Shown here: in pieces, positions 1-11,700 of the stretch
Numbering within the stretch: the first letter of the stretch is position 1
Layout of the letters: every line of letters begins with the position of its first letter
Notes under the pieces: generated by a model
Seen by the model: the letters and a program-made list of their open reading frames with translations, nothing else
Told to the model about the DNA's origin: nothing
Databases searched by the model: none
Position numbers and translations under genes: made by a program
Origin: Owenia fusiformis
Taxonomy: Eukaryota > Annelida > Polychaeta > Sabellida > Oweniidae
Length of the DNA: 60,000 bases
NCBI GenBank assembly: GCA_903813345.2
Contig: CAIIXF020000005.1
Coordinates: 39,189,375-39,249,374, forward strand
Direction: 5' to 3'

Positions 1-60
1 TTCTATATTGACGTTGAACAAAAATGAGTTAAAACGAGAATCCTATTGAGTATTGACAGA

Positions 61-140
61 GATTTAAAAACGGGCCAATTGTTGACAGACAGACGGACGG
101 ACGGACAAGTGAGTGATTGCAATAGCTCACCATGTGAGCT
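61..140. repeat. GACA/GGAC-rich tail of a dispersed element
   Basis: A stretch of GACAGACGGACGGACGGAC followed by a short CACCATGTGAGC segment. Similar GACAGAC/GGACGG tracts end elements near 36000, 42360 and 46120, so this is probably the end of an element lying to the left of the window. Confidence 0.45.
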
Positions 141-539
141 AAAAAGGATATCCAGAGAAATGGTTCTAACAGTACTTTGATGAAACTGATACGAGTTGTT
201 ACTACTTTCTGAACTTCATCTGTTCGTAATCGTGCTCTAATCTAAGTATAACATGACATTGGCTGATTTAACAAGAAACAAAAAAGGAACAAAATATGTT
301 GTCATTTAAATTCACATAAATAAACAAAATAATAACCAAGGCCGTTCAGATATGACATTTTCCCGCTTTAAAGTACATAACCCTAGCTATTATATTGCAC
401 GATCCAGAATTTTTTCAAATGGTCAACACTATAATCGACAGAAAAAACTTCCATATCGCTGTTTTGATTAAAAATTATTTCACCAGTTACATGAACTCCA
501 TGTACCATTTCACATGCGTAATTGCACCTTTCTCAAAAT

Positions 540-1195
540 GTCTGGCTATTACCAATGTCTGGTGTCGGGTGATGACAAATAATGATGATAACCAATAGCT
601 GGTTATTACCAATGCTTAGCCATTTCAAGTGCAAAGGGATTACCAATGTCTTGTGATCACCAATGCATGGTGGCTCCTCATGCAATTACCAATGCCTAGT
701 AATTATCAATGACTGGTGATTACCAAAGGCTAGCGATTCCCAATACATGGGGATTACCCGGGGATTACCAATGTCTTGTGATCATCAATGCCTAGTAATT
801 GCCAATGACTGGTGATTACCAAAGGCTAGCGCTTCCCAATACATGGGGATTACCCGGGGATTACCAATGTCTTGTGATCACCAATGCCTGGTAATTACCA
901 ATGCATGGTGATTAACAATGCATGGTGGCTACTAATGCGATCACCAATGCCTAGTAATTATCAATGACTGGTGATTACCAAAGGCTAGCGATTCCCAATA
1001 CATGGGGATTACCCGGAGATTACCAATGTCTTGTGATCACCAATGCCTAGTAATTACCAATGACTGGTGATTACCAAAGGCTAGCGATTCCCAATACATG
1101 GGAATTACCCGGGGATTACCAATGTCTTGTGATCACCAATGCCTGGTAATTACCAATGGCTGGTGTTTAACAATCCATGGTGACTACTAATGTCT
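540..1195. repeat. Minisatellite with higher-order structure
   Basis: Built from roughly 19-22-bp units resembling GATTACCAATGCCTGGT. The variant GATTACCAAAGGCTAGCG recurs at 718, 813, 973 and 1069, so units are organised into a higher-order repeat of about 95-96 bp, with one interrupted interval. No gene is visible around it. Confidence 0.85.
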
Positions 1196-3365
1196 GCCAA
1201 ATATCAATGCTTGGAGAAGGCCCAGTGATTACCTCGTGTTGTGTTTTATCATCATCAAACCACGAAAACATGTTTAAAATACATTTGAATACTTAATTTA
1301 TTAAGTGTTTTTATGTTTGTATGATTAAAGCAGATTTGCATGTATTGGGGAAAATATATTTTCCGAGATAATCGATGTGCTTTCTTCGGAAACAAGAAAT
1401 TGACCGATAAAAACCAATATATTTCAGTATGGAAATATTGCTTTGCAACATGATTACCTTAACAAGTTGCTTTACATTCAAATTTTAAAAAATTAGGTTA
1501 ATACTGTTGGACCCCTAGGTCGGTCCAATTCATTCTTAAAAGTTTATCTAATTTTGTAAAGAATGACAAACAAGTCGATTCCTAATACTCATACTTTATT
1601 TAATAATTTTAAAGTTTAGTCCAAACAGTTACAAATTACAATACATCTTCACAATCTAAAGCCAAGCCGAAAAGTGTCCAATTCTTTACCAGTGCAGGTT
1701 TTTAAACTCAAAGTGACCAGTGATCAAAATGATTAATGGCCTTACAACAACACAGAGCAGATCAGCGATTCAGCTGGCTTATGCAAACCCCAGACTCTGG
1801 AAGTTGACCCCAGTATCCCAGGGCACCTTGCAAGCTATGACCCGGTCAGAGGGAATGTTTTATCTATCACTGGCTGGATCACTGAAACTCTGCGTTGAGC
1901 GTTCTTTGTTCCCAGCTCTAATCTCTAATCTCATTAAACCACTGGGTGAGGAAAACTATTAATCTGTCAACATCTTTTTGATGCCTGAGTTTCAACTTTT
2001 TGGAAGAAGCCCATAAATCTCATAACATGACATACTGAACTTTTAAACCCATATAGATGAAACAAGTTGTTCCTTGATCATTCAAAACTGTCATCAAAAT
2101 GATAAGTTCCATGCAGCAAATATTTAATCAAAATATAAGTTTACAGTGTGTTCCTGAAAATGTCCAACAATACTTACCTGATGCAAATGATAAATCCAGA
2201 CAAAAATTCCACCTATATCTACTTGTCTTATCACATTGATTTAATACCCATTGTACTTTGCAAACCACTGTGACTTATTAATAAGAGTATTTCATTAACA
2301 CTAATCAAATAACAATCAATCCATACAAGCTGTTTTTACTACTAGTGCACTGTCATACTCTAAATAACAAACATACAATATGTAACAACATGTGTTTGCT
2401 ATAGGCTATGAAAAATAACTATGTGTAACTATTGTGATTTTCGGATGCTCCGTTGTCTGTTATAGTGGCCATTGTAGTTCGTTCCACATACCACCTTAAC
2501 TGTTTTGCCATGTATCGCGGATGAAGGCGCATGGTCAGGTACAACGAAAGGTGGAACATTTACATAAATCAGATGTTTTCATTACCTCAGAATGCGGAAC
2601 TACCTTAAAATTTCACATTTTCACCTTTCCAATGGTGTATTGGATTTTTGATGTCCTTGTCATGACCATATCAAGTTCATCTACGAAAACGATACACCAC
2701 TTAATAAAGCTCTCTTAACCCCATAAAAACGTTAAATATTACCATTAGGATACGATGTTTTTGTAAACCTATATTTTGTCCTTCAGGTTTATTTTGTATG
2801 ATAAGAAAACACATAAATCCACACAATGGGCATGTTGAGTACTCACCAGTTTCAGTTTGTAATACGCTGATACGGCAGTGTTCACGATTCAAAAAGCCTT
2901 GGTTGTTCTGAAAATAAATATATATGTTTTCCAGTTTCCACTAATCCCAGCAATATTCCAGAGAAATAAAGGTATTGATTCATGTAACTGTTGCCTCAAC
3001 ACAGGTACGCAGGTTGGTACCGTAGCAATATTGATGACTATGAACGCAAGAAAAAACGATTGGAACAAATCATTGTCTGATCCAGCCTATACCATGCTAT
3101 CCCTTGGCCTCGTTAGGTCGAAACAGAATGGGAACAAACACAAAATATATATGTCCCATTTCTTTTTTCTCCTAGACAAGATGTAAGCTTGTATTTCGAC
3201 TGCAAATAGCGACTGTCGGCTCACGGGTTAACATACTATTTTATGACTAACCCATTTAAATACTAGTGTATGAAATAGTGGCAGGTACTATTCAAATTTA
3301 AATGGGTTGCCCATAATATAGTACGTTAATCCGATAGCCGACAACCTAAAGTTGCATTCGCGAAA
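1196..3365. other. No supported gene
   Basis: AT-rich sequence without a convincing exon chain. Two short plus-strand open frames (1720-1962 and within 2878-3186) have no family I recognise. A possible last exon at 3005-3080 is discussed under findings. Confidence 0.5.
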
Positions 3366-3652
3366 CTGAGGCCCGGGAATACATAAAACATTTTAAAGTC
3401 ACTTTTCTTGTGTTACAGGGGTGGATCTCAAAACGGACGTTTTTGGACCCCTATAACCAAAAATTGCGCTAAAATTTTGAAAACCTAAGGCCATTTTCTT
3501 GATAATCTGGCCTAAAATTAAAAAAAACATAAGGTCCAGTAATGCCCAAAAGGCCCACTAATTGAGGCCCTGATAAAAGCTGCCTACGGGCTATTATTAC
3601 ATATTACCAACTCAGTACACCGCTGGACGTTTAACATATCCCTGGGCCTCAG
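3366..3652. mobile_element. MITE with CTGAGGCCC terminal inverted repeats
   Basis: Ends read CTGAGGCCCGGGAATAC and, inverted, CTGAGGCCCAGGGATA. The same termini bound the element at 7136-7313, so this is one family. No coding capacity. I do not see a clean target duplication for this copy. Confidence 0.65.
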
Positions 3653-3692
3653 GACCATACACGATCATAACAATACTGTATCACTGAATTAC

Positions 3693-4104
3693 TACTTACA
3701 TGTAAAGTCCATTTCACTGCTTCATTTCGTCAGTAGAAGGGCAAAAATAAGAAATTTGGAGACCATTGTGCAATAATATATGGAAAAGTATATTCATAAT
3801 GTACATGAATGACATTTGTATATTTCAGATTTTTTAGTTTTATGTGCAATAAGCCTGTGCCGTCTTGTAATTTGAAGAATTTCAGCCATGTTAATCTTAT
3901 TAAAAATAACATGGCAGAGAAACATCCAAATATAAGAGACCACACACTTTATAAGCCAAACTAGAAGCAATCCAAGATATACAAATGTCATTCATATACA
4001 TTATGAATATACTTTTCCATATATTATTGCGCAATGGTCTCCCAATTTCTTATTTTTGCCGTTCTACTGACGAAATGAAGCAGTGAAATGGACTCTACTT
4101 ACAT
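3693..4104. mobile_element. Palindromic MITE, copy 1, with 9-bp target duplication
   Basis: About 394 bp (3702-4095) with inverted arms of roughly 120 bp starting AGTCCATTTCACTGCTTC. Flanked by TACTTACAT at 3693-3701 and 4096-4104. A near-identical second copy is at 16618-17014. Small open frames inside are not genes. Confidence 0.8.
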
Positions 4105-5702
4105 CAAAAATTGGCTAGAGACTCGAGTAACTCCTCTCCGATCCCTTGTAATCTGCTACTTGAAATATTCTTGAATCAATTTTTCATCCTGCCTGTGTTT
4201 TGATGTACTTATTCCTGGTAGTATTCCAGAATCAGTTTGTTTGTCCCGCCGTATTATGTTCCTTATTTAGTTGAGTTCCATACGTCAAAATCAAATGTTT
4301 TCTTTTTAGCTACGATATCATATTTCTCCAGAATGCTCCAGTCAACGGCAATAGTAGCTGAAAATGAGTTTCAGGTCACCGGGTCATTTGCTTCAGTACA
4401 GCCAACGTGAGAGATGACAGTCTCCTATTAGTTTCCTTCTAGAGCAGAGATGGTCTGAGTATCAAAATGTGTTTCAATAATGATAGGCATCAGTCAACAT
4501 AATGATGCGATTGTTTGCTTTCTGCTAATATTTCAATACCAGCTGTTTTGCTAAGTTTTTTTCGTCATAAATTCCCAAATCCATGTGTCTCCACTTACTG
4601 TGCACTTTCCTGTGATTGTTCCCTTACAGTCAGTGTGGAGTTAACGGATTATCGTCTGTGTAACTCAGTCCGTTTGTTTTGTAGTCTGAGCTGTACTTAC
4701 TTATAATGTATTACATTTACACTCATATATCGATTCAGGTGAGATCTGTGCTGGATTTATTTATTACCTGTTTGTACGATATACTATTTACATTTCTTCA
4801 TAATGTGGATTCCAGATATGCACAGCCATCCTTCTTCAAAGGACTTCATTTATGCTTATATACTTGTAATTTAATACCCTTGTAGCAAGGATGATGCACA
4901 GCTCCTATAAATGGCTATTAGAGAGGGTTTAATAGTTCAAAATGACATTTCTAATATAAATTATAGTGTTGTTGATTCGAAATAAAATTTTAAAAAAAGC
5001 ATACAGGTCATACTATACTACAGCACTGCGTATGATCCATATGCAATGAGCGTAACGAGGTGGAACAAACATTCAACATAATAGACCAGTATCTACGTCT
5101 ACAGTCTCGAGTGTACTTCTACCATGGTTCTACCTAATAATTTGGAAGATGCTAAATAGCCCATTATTACAGCAAATATACGCTTTAATTGAAGAACAAC
5201 CTTCTAGTTGAATTGTACTGAACGCATTATTTTTTACTTATGTCCCCATTTGCCCCTGACTAAGAACCTATATATCGACCGATGTTGTTATTCCTGTGCC
5301 AAATGTCACCCCGGGTATCCACGATTAAAATAACATAAGAAGCGGTCAACTGAAAAGTGAGGCTAAATCCGATACTATTTACAGATGGTGCATACAGCTA
5401 CGAATGACTTTTATGCCAAACGGGTTCGGCTTTTATTGCTCTATCGTACTTCAAATATCCTGATGAACGAAGTTTCAGTTGCTCGTTTATAACACGGCGG
5501 GTAAGTCACCCCCGTGATAATCGCGATAAACCATCCATCAGGTGTCTCACAAATTACAATCACATTTAGATATCCATGTCTCAGTCGAACTCCCGTGCAG
5601 TGATATATATACCGAGACACTGCATAGGAGTTCGTGTCTCAGTATGAATCCTGACGTTTTCTTCGTAAACAACAAAAAGTTTGAGTTAGAAACAAGAACT
5701 CC
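4105..5702. other. No supported gene
   Basis: No exon chain, tandem array or clear element termini recognised. A short TTGGCTAGAGACTCGAGTAA motif at about 4111 also occurs near 18474 and 19128, so at least its left edge belongs to a dispersed repeat. Confidence 0.4.
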
Positions 5703-6983
5703 AGCTTAAGGTCAGGGTGCATGATAGGAAATTTTCTGCATTCCTCAATTGAGTCACATGTTATTTTTCAAACAAGAATCACTCCTTCCCTTCATTGTCT
5801 ATATCTTCACCCTATGCAGACAGAGCCTGTGGGAAATATTGGGTGCGGCGCAAATGAGCGGAGGGTGCGGAGCTAACGGTCATTTTTGAATTTAAAATTG
5901 GGATATTTCTGAAACTAAGCCGTTTTGGGACTTCAAATATACCAACGTATGTGTATTTGACACCAAATATCAATACAATTGTGAAAATAGTAGTGCAATT
6001 CATTTTATAGCGACGCAGTATGCCTTAAACATTTCCCAGACCTATATATTTTGAGACTATCCTTTTAATACTGCGTCCCCAGCATTCATAAAAAATGGTG
6101 TTCAAGATACACTACCAATGCAAATTATTTTTGCATCTTGGAAGCCAGGCAGTATCTGTGTGATTTTATAAAAATTCGGAAATGTTCTTCAGATATGAGC
6201 CCCTCTAAATATTGGGTGCGGAGCTACGTTTATGGAGCTGCTCCGCACCCAATATTTAGAGGGGCTCATATCTGAAGAACATTTCCGAATTTTTATAAAA
6301 TCACACAGATACTGCCTGGCTTCCAAGATGCAAAAATAATTTGTATAGATAGTGCACCTTGAACACCATTTTTTATGAATGCTGGGGACTCAGTATTAAA
6401 AGGATAATTTCAAAATATATAGGTCTGGGAAAGGTTTAAGGCACACTGCGTCGCTATAGAATGAATTGCGCTACTATTTTCACAATTGTATTGATATTTG
6501 GTGTCAAATACACATATCTTGGTATATTTGAAGTCCCAAAACGGCTTAGTTTCAGAAATATCCCAAATTTAAATTCAAAAATAACCGTTAGCTCCGCACC
6601 CTCCGCTCATTTGCTCCGCACCCAATATTTCCCACAGGCTCTGTCTGCATAGGGTGATCTTCCAGTTTTGCACAAAGAGTGCACTTATGTGCCTAGAAAA
6701 GACTTGTGAGAAGAATGTTTTAATAAAGTGTATAAAAAACAACAAAATTCAGTGAAAAAAATCAGAAAATTTTCAGAAATTTTTTTCACTGAATTTTCTC
6801 ATTTTTATACATTTTACAAAACAAACCTTCTCACAAGGCTTTTCTAGGCACAGAAGTGCACTCTTTGTGCAAACTTGGAAGATGTAGACAATGTGGGGAA
6901 GGAGTTATTCATGTTTGAAAAATAACATGTGACTCAATTGAGGAATGCAGAAAATTTCCCAACATGCACCCTGTCCTTAAGCT
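5703..6983. mobile_element. Long near-perfect palindrome (foldback element)
   Basis: Left arm 5703-6223 and right arm 6241-6983 are reverse complements around a 17-bp spacer; mirrored positions sum to 12464. The right arm is longer by about 222 bp because of a second hairpin inserted in it. Mirrored 63-residue open frames in both arms (5812-6003 and 6461-6652) simply reflect the palindrome. A transcript would fold into a hairpin of about 500 bp. Confidence 0.88.
6657..6883. mobile_element. Nested hairpin element inside the right arm of the palindrome
   Basis: About 227 bp, itself a palindrome (ATCTTCCAGTTTTGCAC inverted at the far end, with GTGCACT and CTTTTCTAGGCAC parts mirrored). The left arm of the host palindrome lacks it and shows the empty site, so it inserted after the palindrome formed. 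Confidence 0.75.
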
Positions 6984-7127
6984 TAGAGTTAAGAGATAAT
7001 ATCAGGCAATTCTATTAACAAATATTTTGGCTAGTATAATTAACAGTTTTACTCCATTAGCAGAAATTATAAGAGGACCCCCCATAAGACACGATCGCTA
7101 TCACTGAAGATATTTTTTGATCTTAAT

Positions 7128-7321
7128 ACAATAACCTGAGGCCCAGGAATACGTTAAAAATGTTTTTAAATGTTCGCTAGTGTACGGAGTTGTTAATGCG
7201 TGGTGTATACATGTATAGATTACTTACACGTATAAAAATACGACTGATTTTTATAAGCTTATGGATAAGAATAAGACTGATTTTTTGTTAATGACAGTAT
7301 ACCTGGGCCTCAGACAATAAC
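7128..7321. mobile_element. hAT-type MITE with 8-bp target duplication
   Basis: Element 7136-7313 with inverted CTGAGGCCCAGG termini, flanked by perfect direct repeats ACAATAAC at 7128-7135 and 7314-7321. An 8-bp duplication is characteristic of hAT-superfamily insertion. Non-coding, so mobilised in trans if at all. Confidence 0.8.
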
Positions 7322-8784
7322 AATGGCTATTAGATAATATGCTATTTGCAAATGAAGCCTTTGAAACACTCGATGCACATGTTTCAAAGGTTTGGGGTTG
7401 ATTTGTTGGGATGTGACATACTTGGATATATGTCAATGACTTTATTTATTTGGGACATGAACAATAAACAAATCATGAAACACTTAAGACATTTTTAGAA
7501 TTTTATTGTTTTTTATTTCATTCTTTGTTGATTCAGCTTGGTTGTTTTGAACAAAAATCAGACTTGGGGATCATAAATTGTTTTAAGTCCTGTTTTGCAT
7601 TCAACTAGCTATAAATTAGCATGCGGGATATAAGTTTACGATTAAACTAGGCTATACATTTACCAAGGACGTGTAACACGTTACTATTAAAACATGCTTG
7701 ATCAAAGCCAAATCCAAAGACCCAATTTAAATCAATCATGCACTATTTCATCTGAATTCAGAAAATCATGTTTTCTGCATTGGCATTCACTTTTGATGAT
7801 TTCTCTGTTACTGGAAAACACACGAGCTGTTTGCTTTGGAGACAGTATTACAAATTACCATTACAATATACTGTAGCACTTTTAAAGTGCAAAAAATAAA
7901 TGTCTAGTGTTACCTTTCATTAAATAAAAGATACAACGAAATATCTTAAAATATATAATGTGGGTAAAAACAATCCACAAAAAAATGCAGTCGATTAAAA
8001 CGTCTATCATCCAAAGAAATATCCACAACCACAACCAACATTTAAATATGGTACAAGAGTCACATAAGTTACAACAATTTGTATATATCATTTTAAAGTG
8101 GAACTTCGTGACAGTGTATTAATTGAAACAATCAAAACATTTTCACTTGTAAACCATCACTATGTTTCCGGGATACTATATGCAATTGTAATGTCCAATG
8201 TGTTGTACCTCAATGTGGAGTATGTATCATTTTAAAGATAACACCATATATGGAAGTAGGTCGGGAAGTAGGTCAACAAACAATTTTATTCATAGAACAC
8301 TACCCTTTCCCATAGTTTGATATTGCCTCTTTAAAAGAGAGCTTCATCTACTCTCTCTGTGATATACAGATAATCCTTTGATCTACATTAACAAATCAGA
8401 ATACTGAAAATATGGACTATAAAAATTAAAAATCCAGCTACCTAATCAAAATCGAAACAGTATTCACTCAATTTAATGCTGTCATGAGTACCTGGCATTC
8501 ATTTCGTAATGAAACTCCTAGTAAAGGCCATGACAGCTACTTTTAGGGTCAATGAGATCTTATGAGCATCAAAACTGTATATTTATCTCTCCTGTTAAGA
8601 GCCTAATGTTAAATGCAATAGGCTCGGACAATCAGGGTTATAGGAAACACATTGTTATCATACAGCTTTTTGGACCTCCACCCTAAAATACAACATGTAC
8701 TTAATACAGTTCTATAATTTAAATGCTATCACATTGTAATGCAATGTCCATATTTGGACATGAGGACAAGATGGAGGAATAATG
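7322..8784. other. LMF1 3' flank / probable 3' UTR; no other gene seen
   Basis: Lies directly downstream of the LMF1 stop on the minus strand. A minus-strand AATAAA at 8285-8290 would give a 3' UTR of about 500 bp. No other supported feature. Confidence 0.4.
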
Positions 8785-11700
8785 TCACCGCGGTAACTGT
8801 GGATGCTTCCAATGTTTTTGTTTTATGTAATCTTTTAAACTGTCCAATGAAAGTGGAGGAAGATAATTCCCGATATGTTTTCTTTTCCACCACTGACCCT
8901 TTTGTGCTGCTTTAGAGCCGATCTTTGTAAACTGGTATCTGAAGTGTTCTGCTCGAATAAATCTGAAATAAATTTTAACAGAGTCCAGTTGGTATATATT
9001 ATTCATACTCTAGGGGCGAGGAGGGAAATTCTCAATAAATGGAGTATAGTTGGTTTGGCAGCATTTTCAGTTAGGGGAGAGTCTTGGATGAAATTTCCAC
9101 CTAGGTGATAGCTTCACAGAGTGGTAGGAAGTTCTTTTTTTGAAGAGTTAGCCCCCTACCCCACAAAAACACCCCACCCCGGGGAAAAAAATTGTTCACA
9201 CTAAATAACCTTAGATATTTTGATGTTTGTAAGTGACATACATAGATATTATATATATGAATCATTTGCAGTATAATTGATGCTGATTACTCTTAAAAAA
9301 ATTGAATATTAGTACAAAGTGTGTACCCCAGGGGGCAAATTCGTGACCCATTTCCTTACTATTTTGATCCTAACTTTTCAACTAGACACTGTAAGAGGTT
9401 GAAAAAATTCAGAGGCATAGGAAGGTGTAAATTCAACAAAGCCAGAATGTTATGCTGTTAAAGCTTCATGTTTATGGTCATACCTTATTAGTGTTTTTGA
9501 AATGTTTGAATGTTTTTCACCATATAAAGTCATCATAAAAAGTCAATCTTTAAATCCAGACACAGATCATTCTCAATTTTCTAATGAAAATGTTTATTTT
9601 CTCGAACGACTATAGACGGCCAATAACCCAGATGCGAGTAGAAATAATCTTGATTTACGTCATTAAAAATTCAAAAGTCAGTCAAAGTAATATCATATTT
9701 AAAATCTACATGTAAAATTACATCTAGAAATGTGGTTTTAAAAAGTGTTTATCAACTTTGAAAAATTAATTTTCTTTGAAAATGTGACTTCTAGCTCGGG
9801 GAGATTCCCCATAGACCCCATGCTATAAAATCACAAAAAATGAAATATCTTTTCTTTTAGTGGACAGATAATATTTTGCTTTACTGGACATATTTTCATT
9901 AGTATAAGTATCAGACACATAAGGGTTATATTAAAATTAAGCCACTTAAATTGATAATATTCAAGTTTAAGGGAACTTTCTTATATACCTGCCATGTTAA
10001 TTGACCCGAATCAGCCACCTGGTGGTGAAACTGGTAACTACCTACCCGCATTTGGGTAATTTCTAGAAAGCATAACGGAACATGCATGAAAAAACTTCTA
10101 GTAGGTATCATAACTTTACCCCTCTACCCCAATCACCTTGATTTTCATATGCTATAAGTGTACTAATACATACTTTGGTGGCTCTCTCCCCTCAAATGTA
10201 TTATATGCTATAAGTGTACTAATACCTACTTTGGTAGCTCTCTCCCCTCAAATGGATTATATGCTATAAGTGTACTAATACATACTTTGGTGGCTCTCTC
10301 CCCTCAAATGTATTATATGCTATAAGTGTACTAATACCTACTTTGGTGGCTCTCTCCCCTCAAATGGATTATATGCTATAAGTGTACTAATACATACTTT
10401 GGTGGCTCTCTCCCCTCAAATGGATTATATGCTATAAGTGTACTAATACATACTTTGGTGGCTCTCTCCTCCAAATGGATTATATGCTATAAGTGTACTA
10501 ATACATACTTTGGTGGCTCTCTCCCCTCAAATGGATTATATGCTATAAGTGTACTAATACATACTTTGGTGGCTCTCTCCCCTAAAATGGATTATATGCT
10601 ATAAGTGTACTAATACATACTTTGGTGGCTCTCTCCCCTCAAATGGATTATATGCTATAAGTGTACTCATACATACTTTGGTGGCTCTCTCCCCTCAAAT
10701 GGATTATATGCTATAAGTGTACTAATACATACTTTGCTGGCTCTCTCCTCTCAAATGGATTATATGCTATAAGTGTACTAATACATACTTTGGTGGCTCT
10801 CTCCCCTAAAATGGATTATATGCTATAAGTGTACTAATACATACTTTGGTGGCTCTCTCCCCTCAAATGGATTATATGCTATAAGTGTACTCATACATAC
10901 TTCGGTGGCTCTCTCCCCTCAAATGGATTATATGCTATAAGTGTACTAATACATACTTTGGTGGCTCTCTCCCCTCAAATGGATTATATGCTATAACTGT
11001 ACTAATACGTACTTTGGTGGCTCTCTCCCCTCAAATGGATTATATGCCATAAGTGTACTAATACATACTTTGGTGGCTCTCTCCCCCCAAATGGATTATA
11101 TGCTATAAGTGTACTAATACATACTTTGGTGGCTCTCTCCCCTCAAATGGATTATATGCTATAACTGTACTAATACATACTTTGGTGGCTCTCTCCCCTC
11201 AAATGGATTATATGCTATAAGTGTACTAATACATACTTTGATGGCTCTCTCCCCCCAAATGGATTATATGCTATAAGTGTACTAATACATACTTTGGTGG
11301 CTCTCTCCCCTCAAATGGATTATATGCTATAAGTGTACTCATACATACTTTGGTGGCTCTCTCCCCTCAAATGGATTATATGCTATAAGCGATGTTGCAT
11401 TTTTATCATTCACTAGGAATTTAGCAGCTAGGTGGATCAGCCAATCATTTTGTTGGTAGTTCTACAAAACAAAGAAAAATATTCTTTATATTCCTTTAAA
11501 ATTGTAAAAAAATCACATATAGCTCAATTACAAGTAGTACATGAATGATCAACTCTAGAAAAATATGAAGGATGCCTAACAGTCAATGAGCCTTTCTTTA
11601 ACAGAAATCTTACTTGGAAGGCAGCAAACCACATGAGCCAATCAAGCCTGTAATGATATGGCGAAATAAGGCAAGGTCTTCGAAACACATCACCTGAAAA

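Noticed and set aside
1720-1962. 80-residue plus-strand frame
   Set aside because: No recognised family, no phase-compatible neighbours and no other sign of a gene; kept only as unassigned sequence.
3730-3991. Hydrophobic small frames (also at 16646-16907)
   Set aside because: They lie inside the two copies of the palindromic MITE and are not coding.
5812-6652. Two 63-residue frames with nearly the same sequence
   Set aside because: They are mirror images in the two arms of the palindrome, not genes.
10141-11390. Regular repeat array resembling a CRISPR
   Set aside because: Units are contiguous 56-bp copies without unique spacers, in a eukaryotic intron, and derive from LMF1 exon 10.
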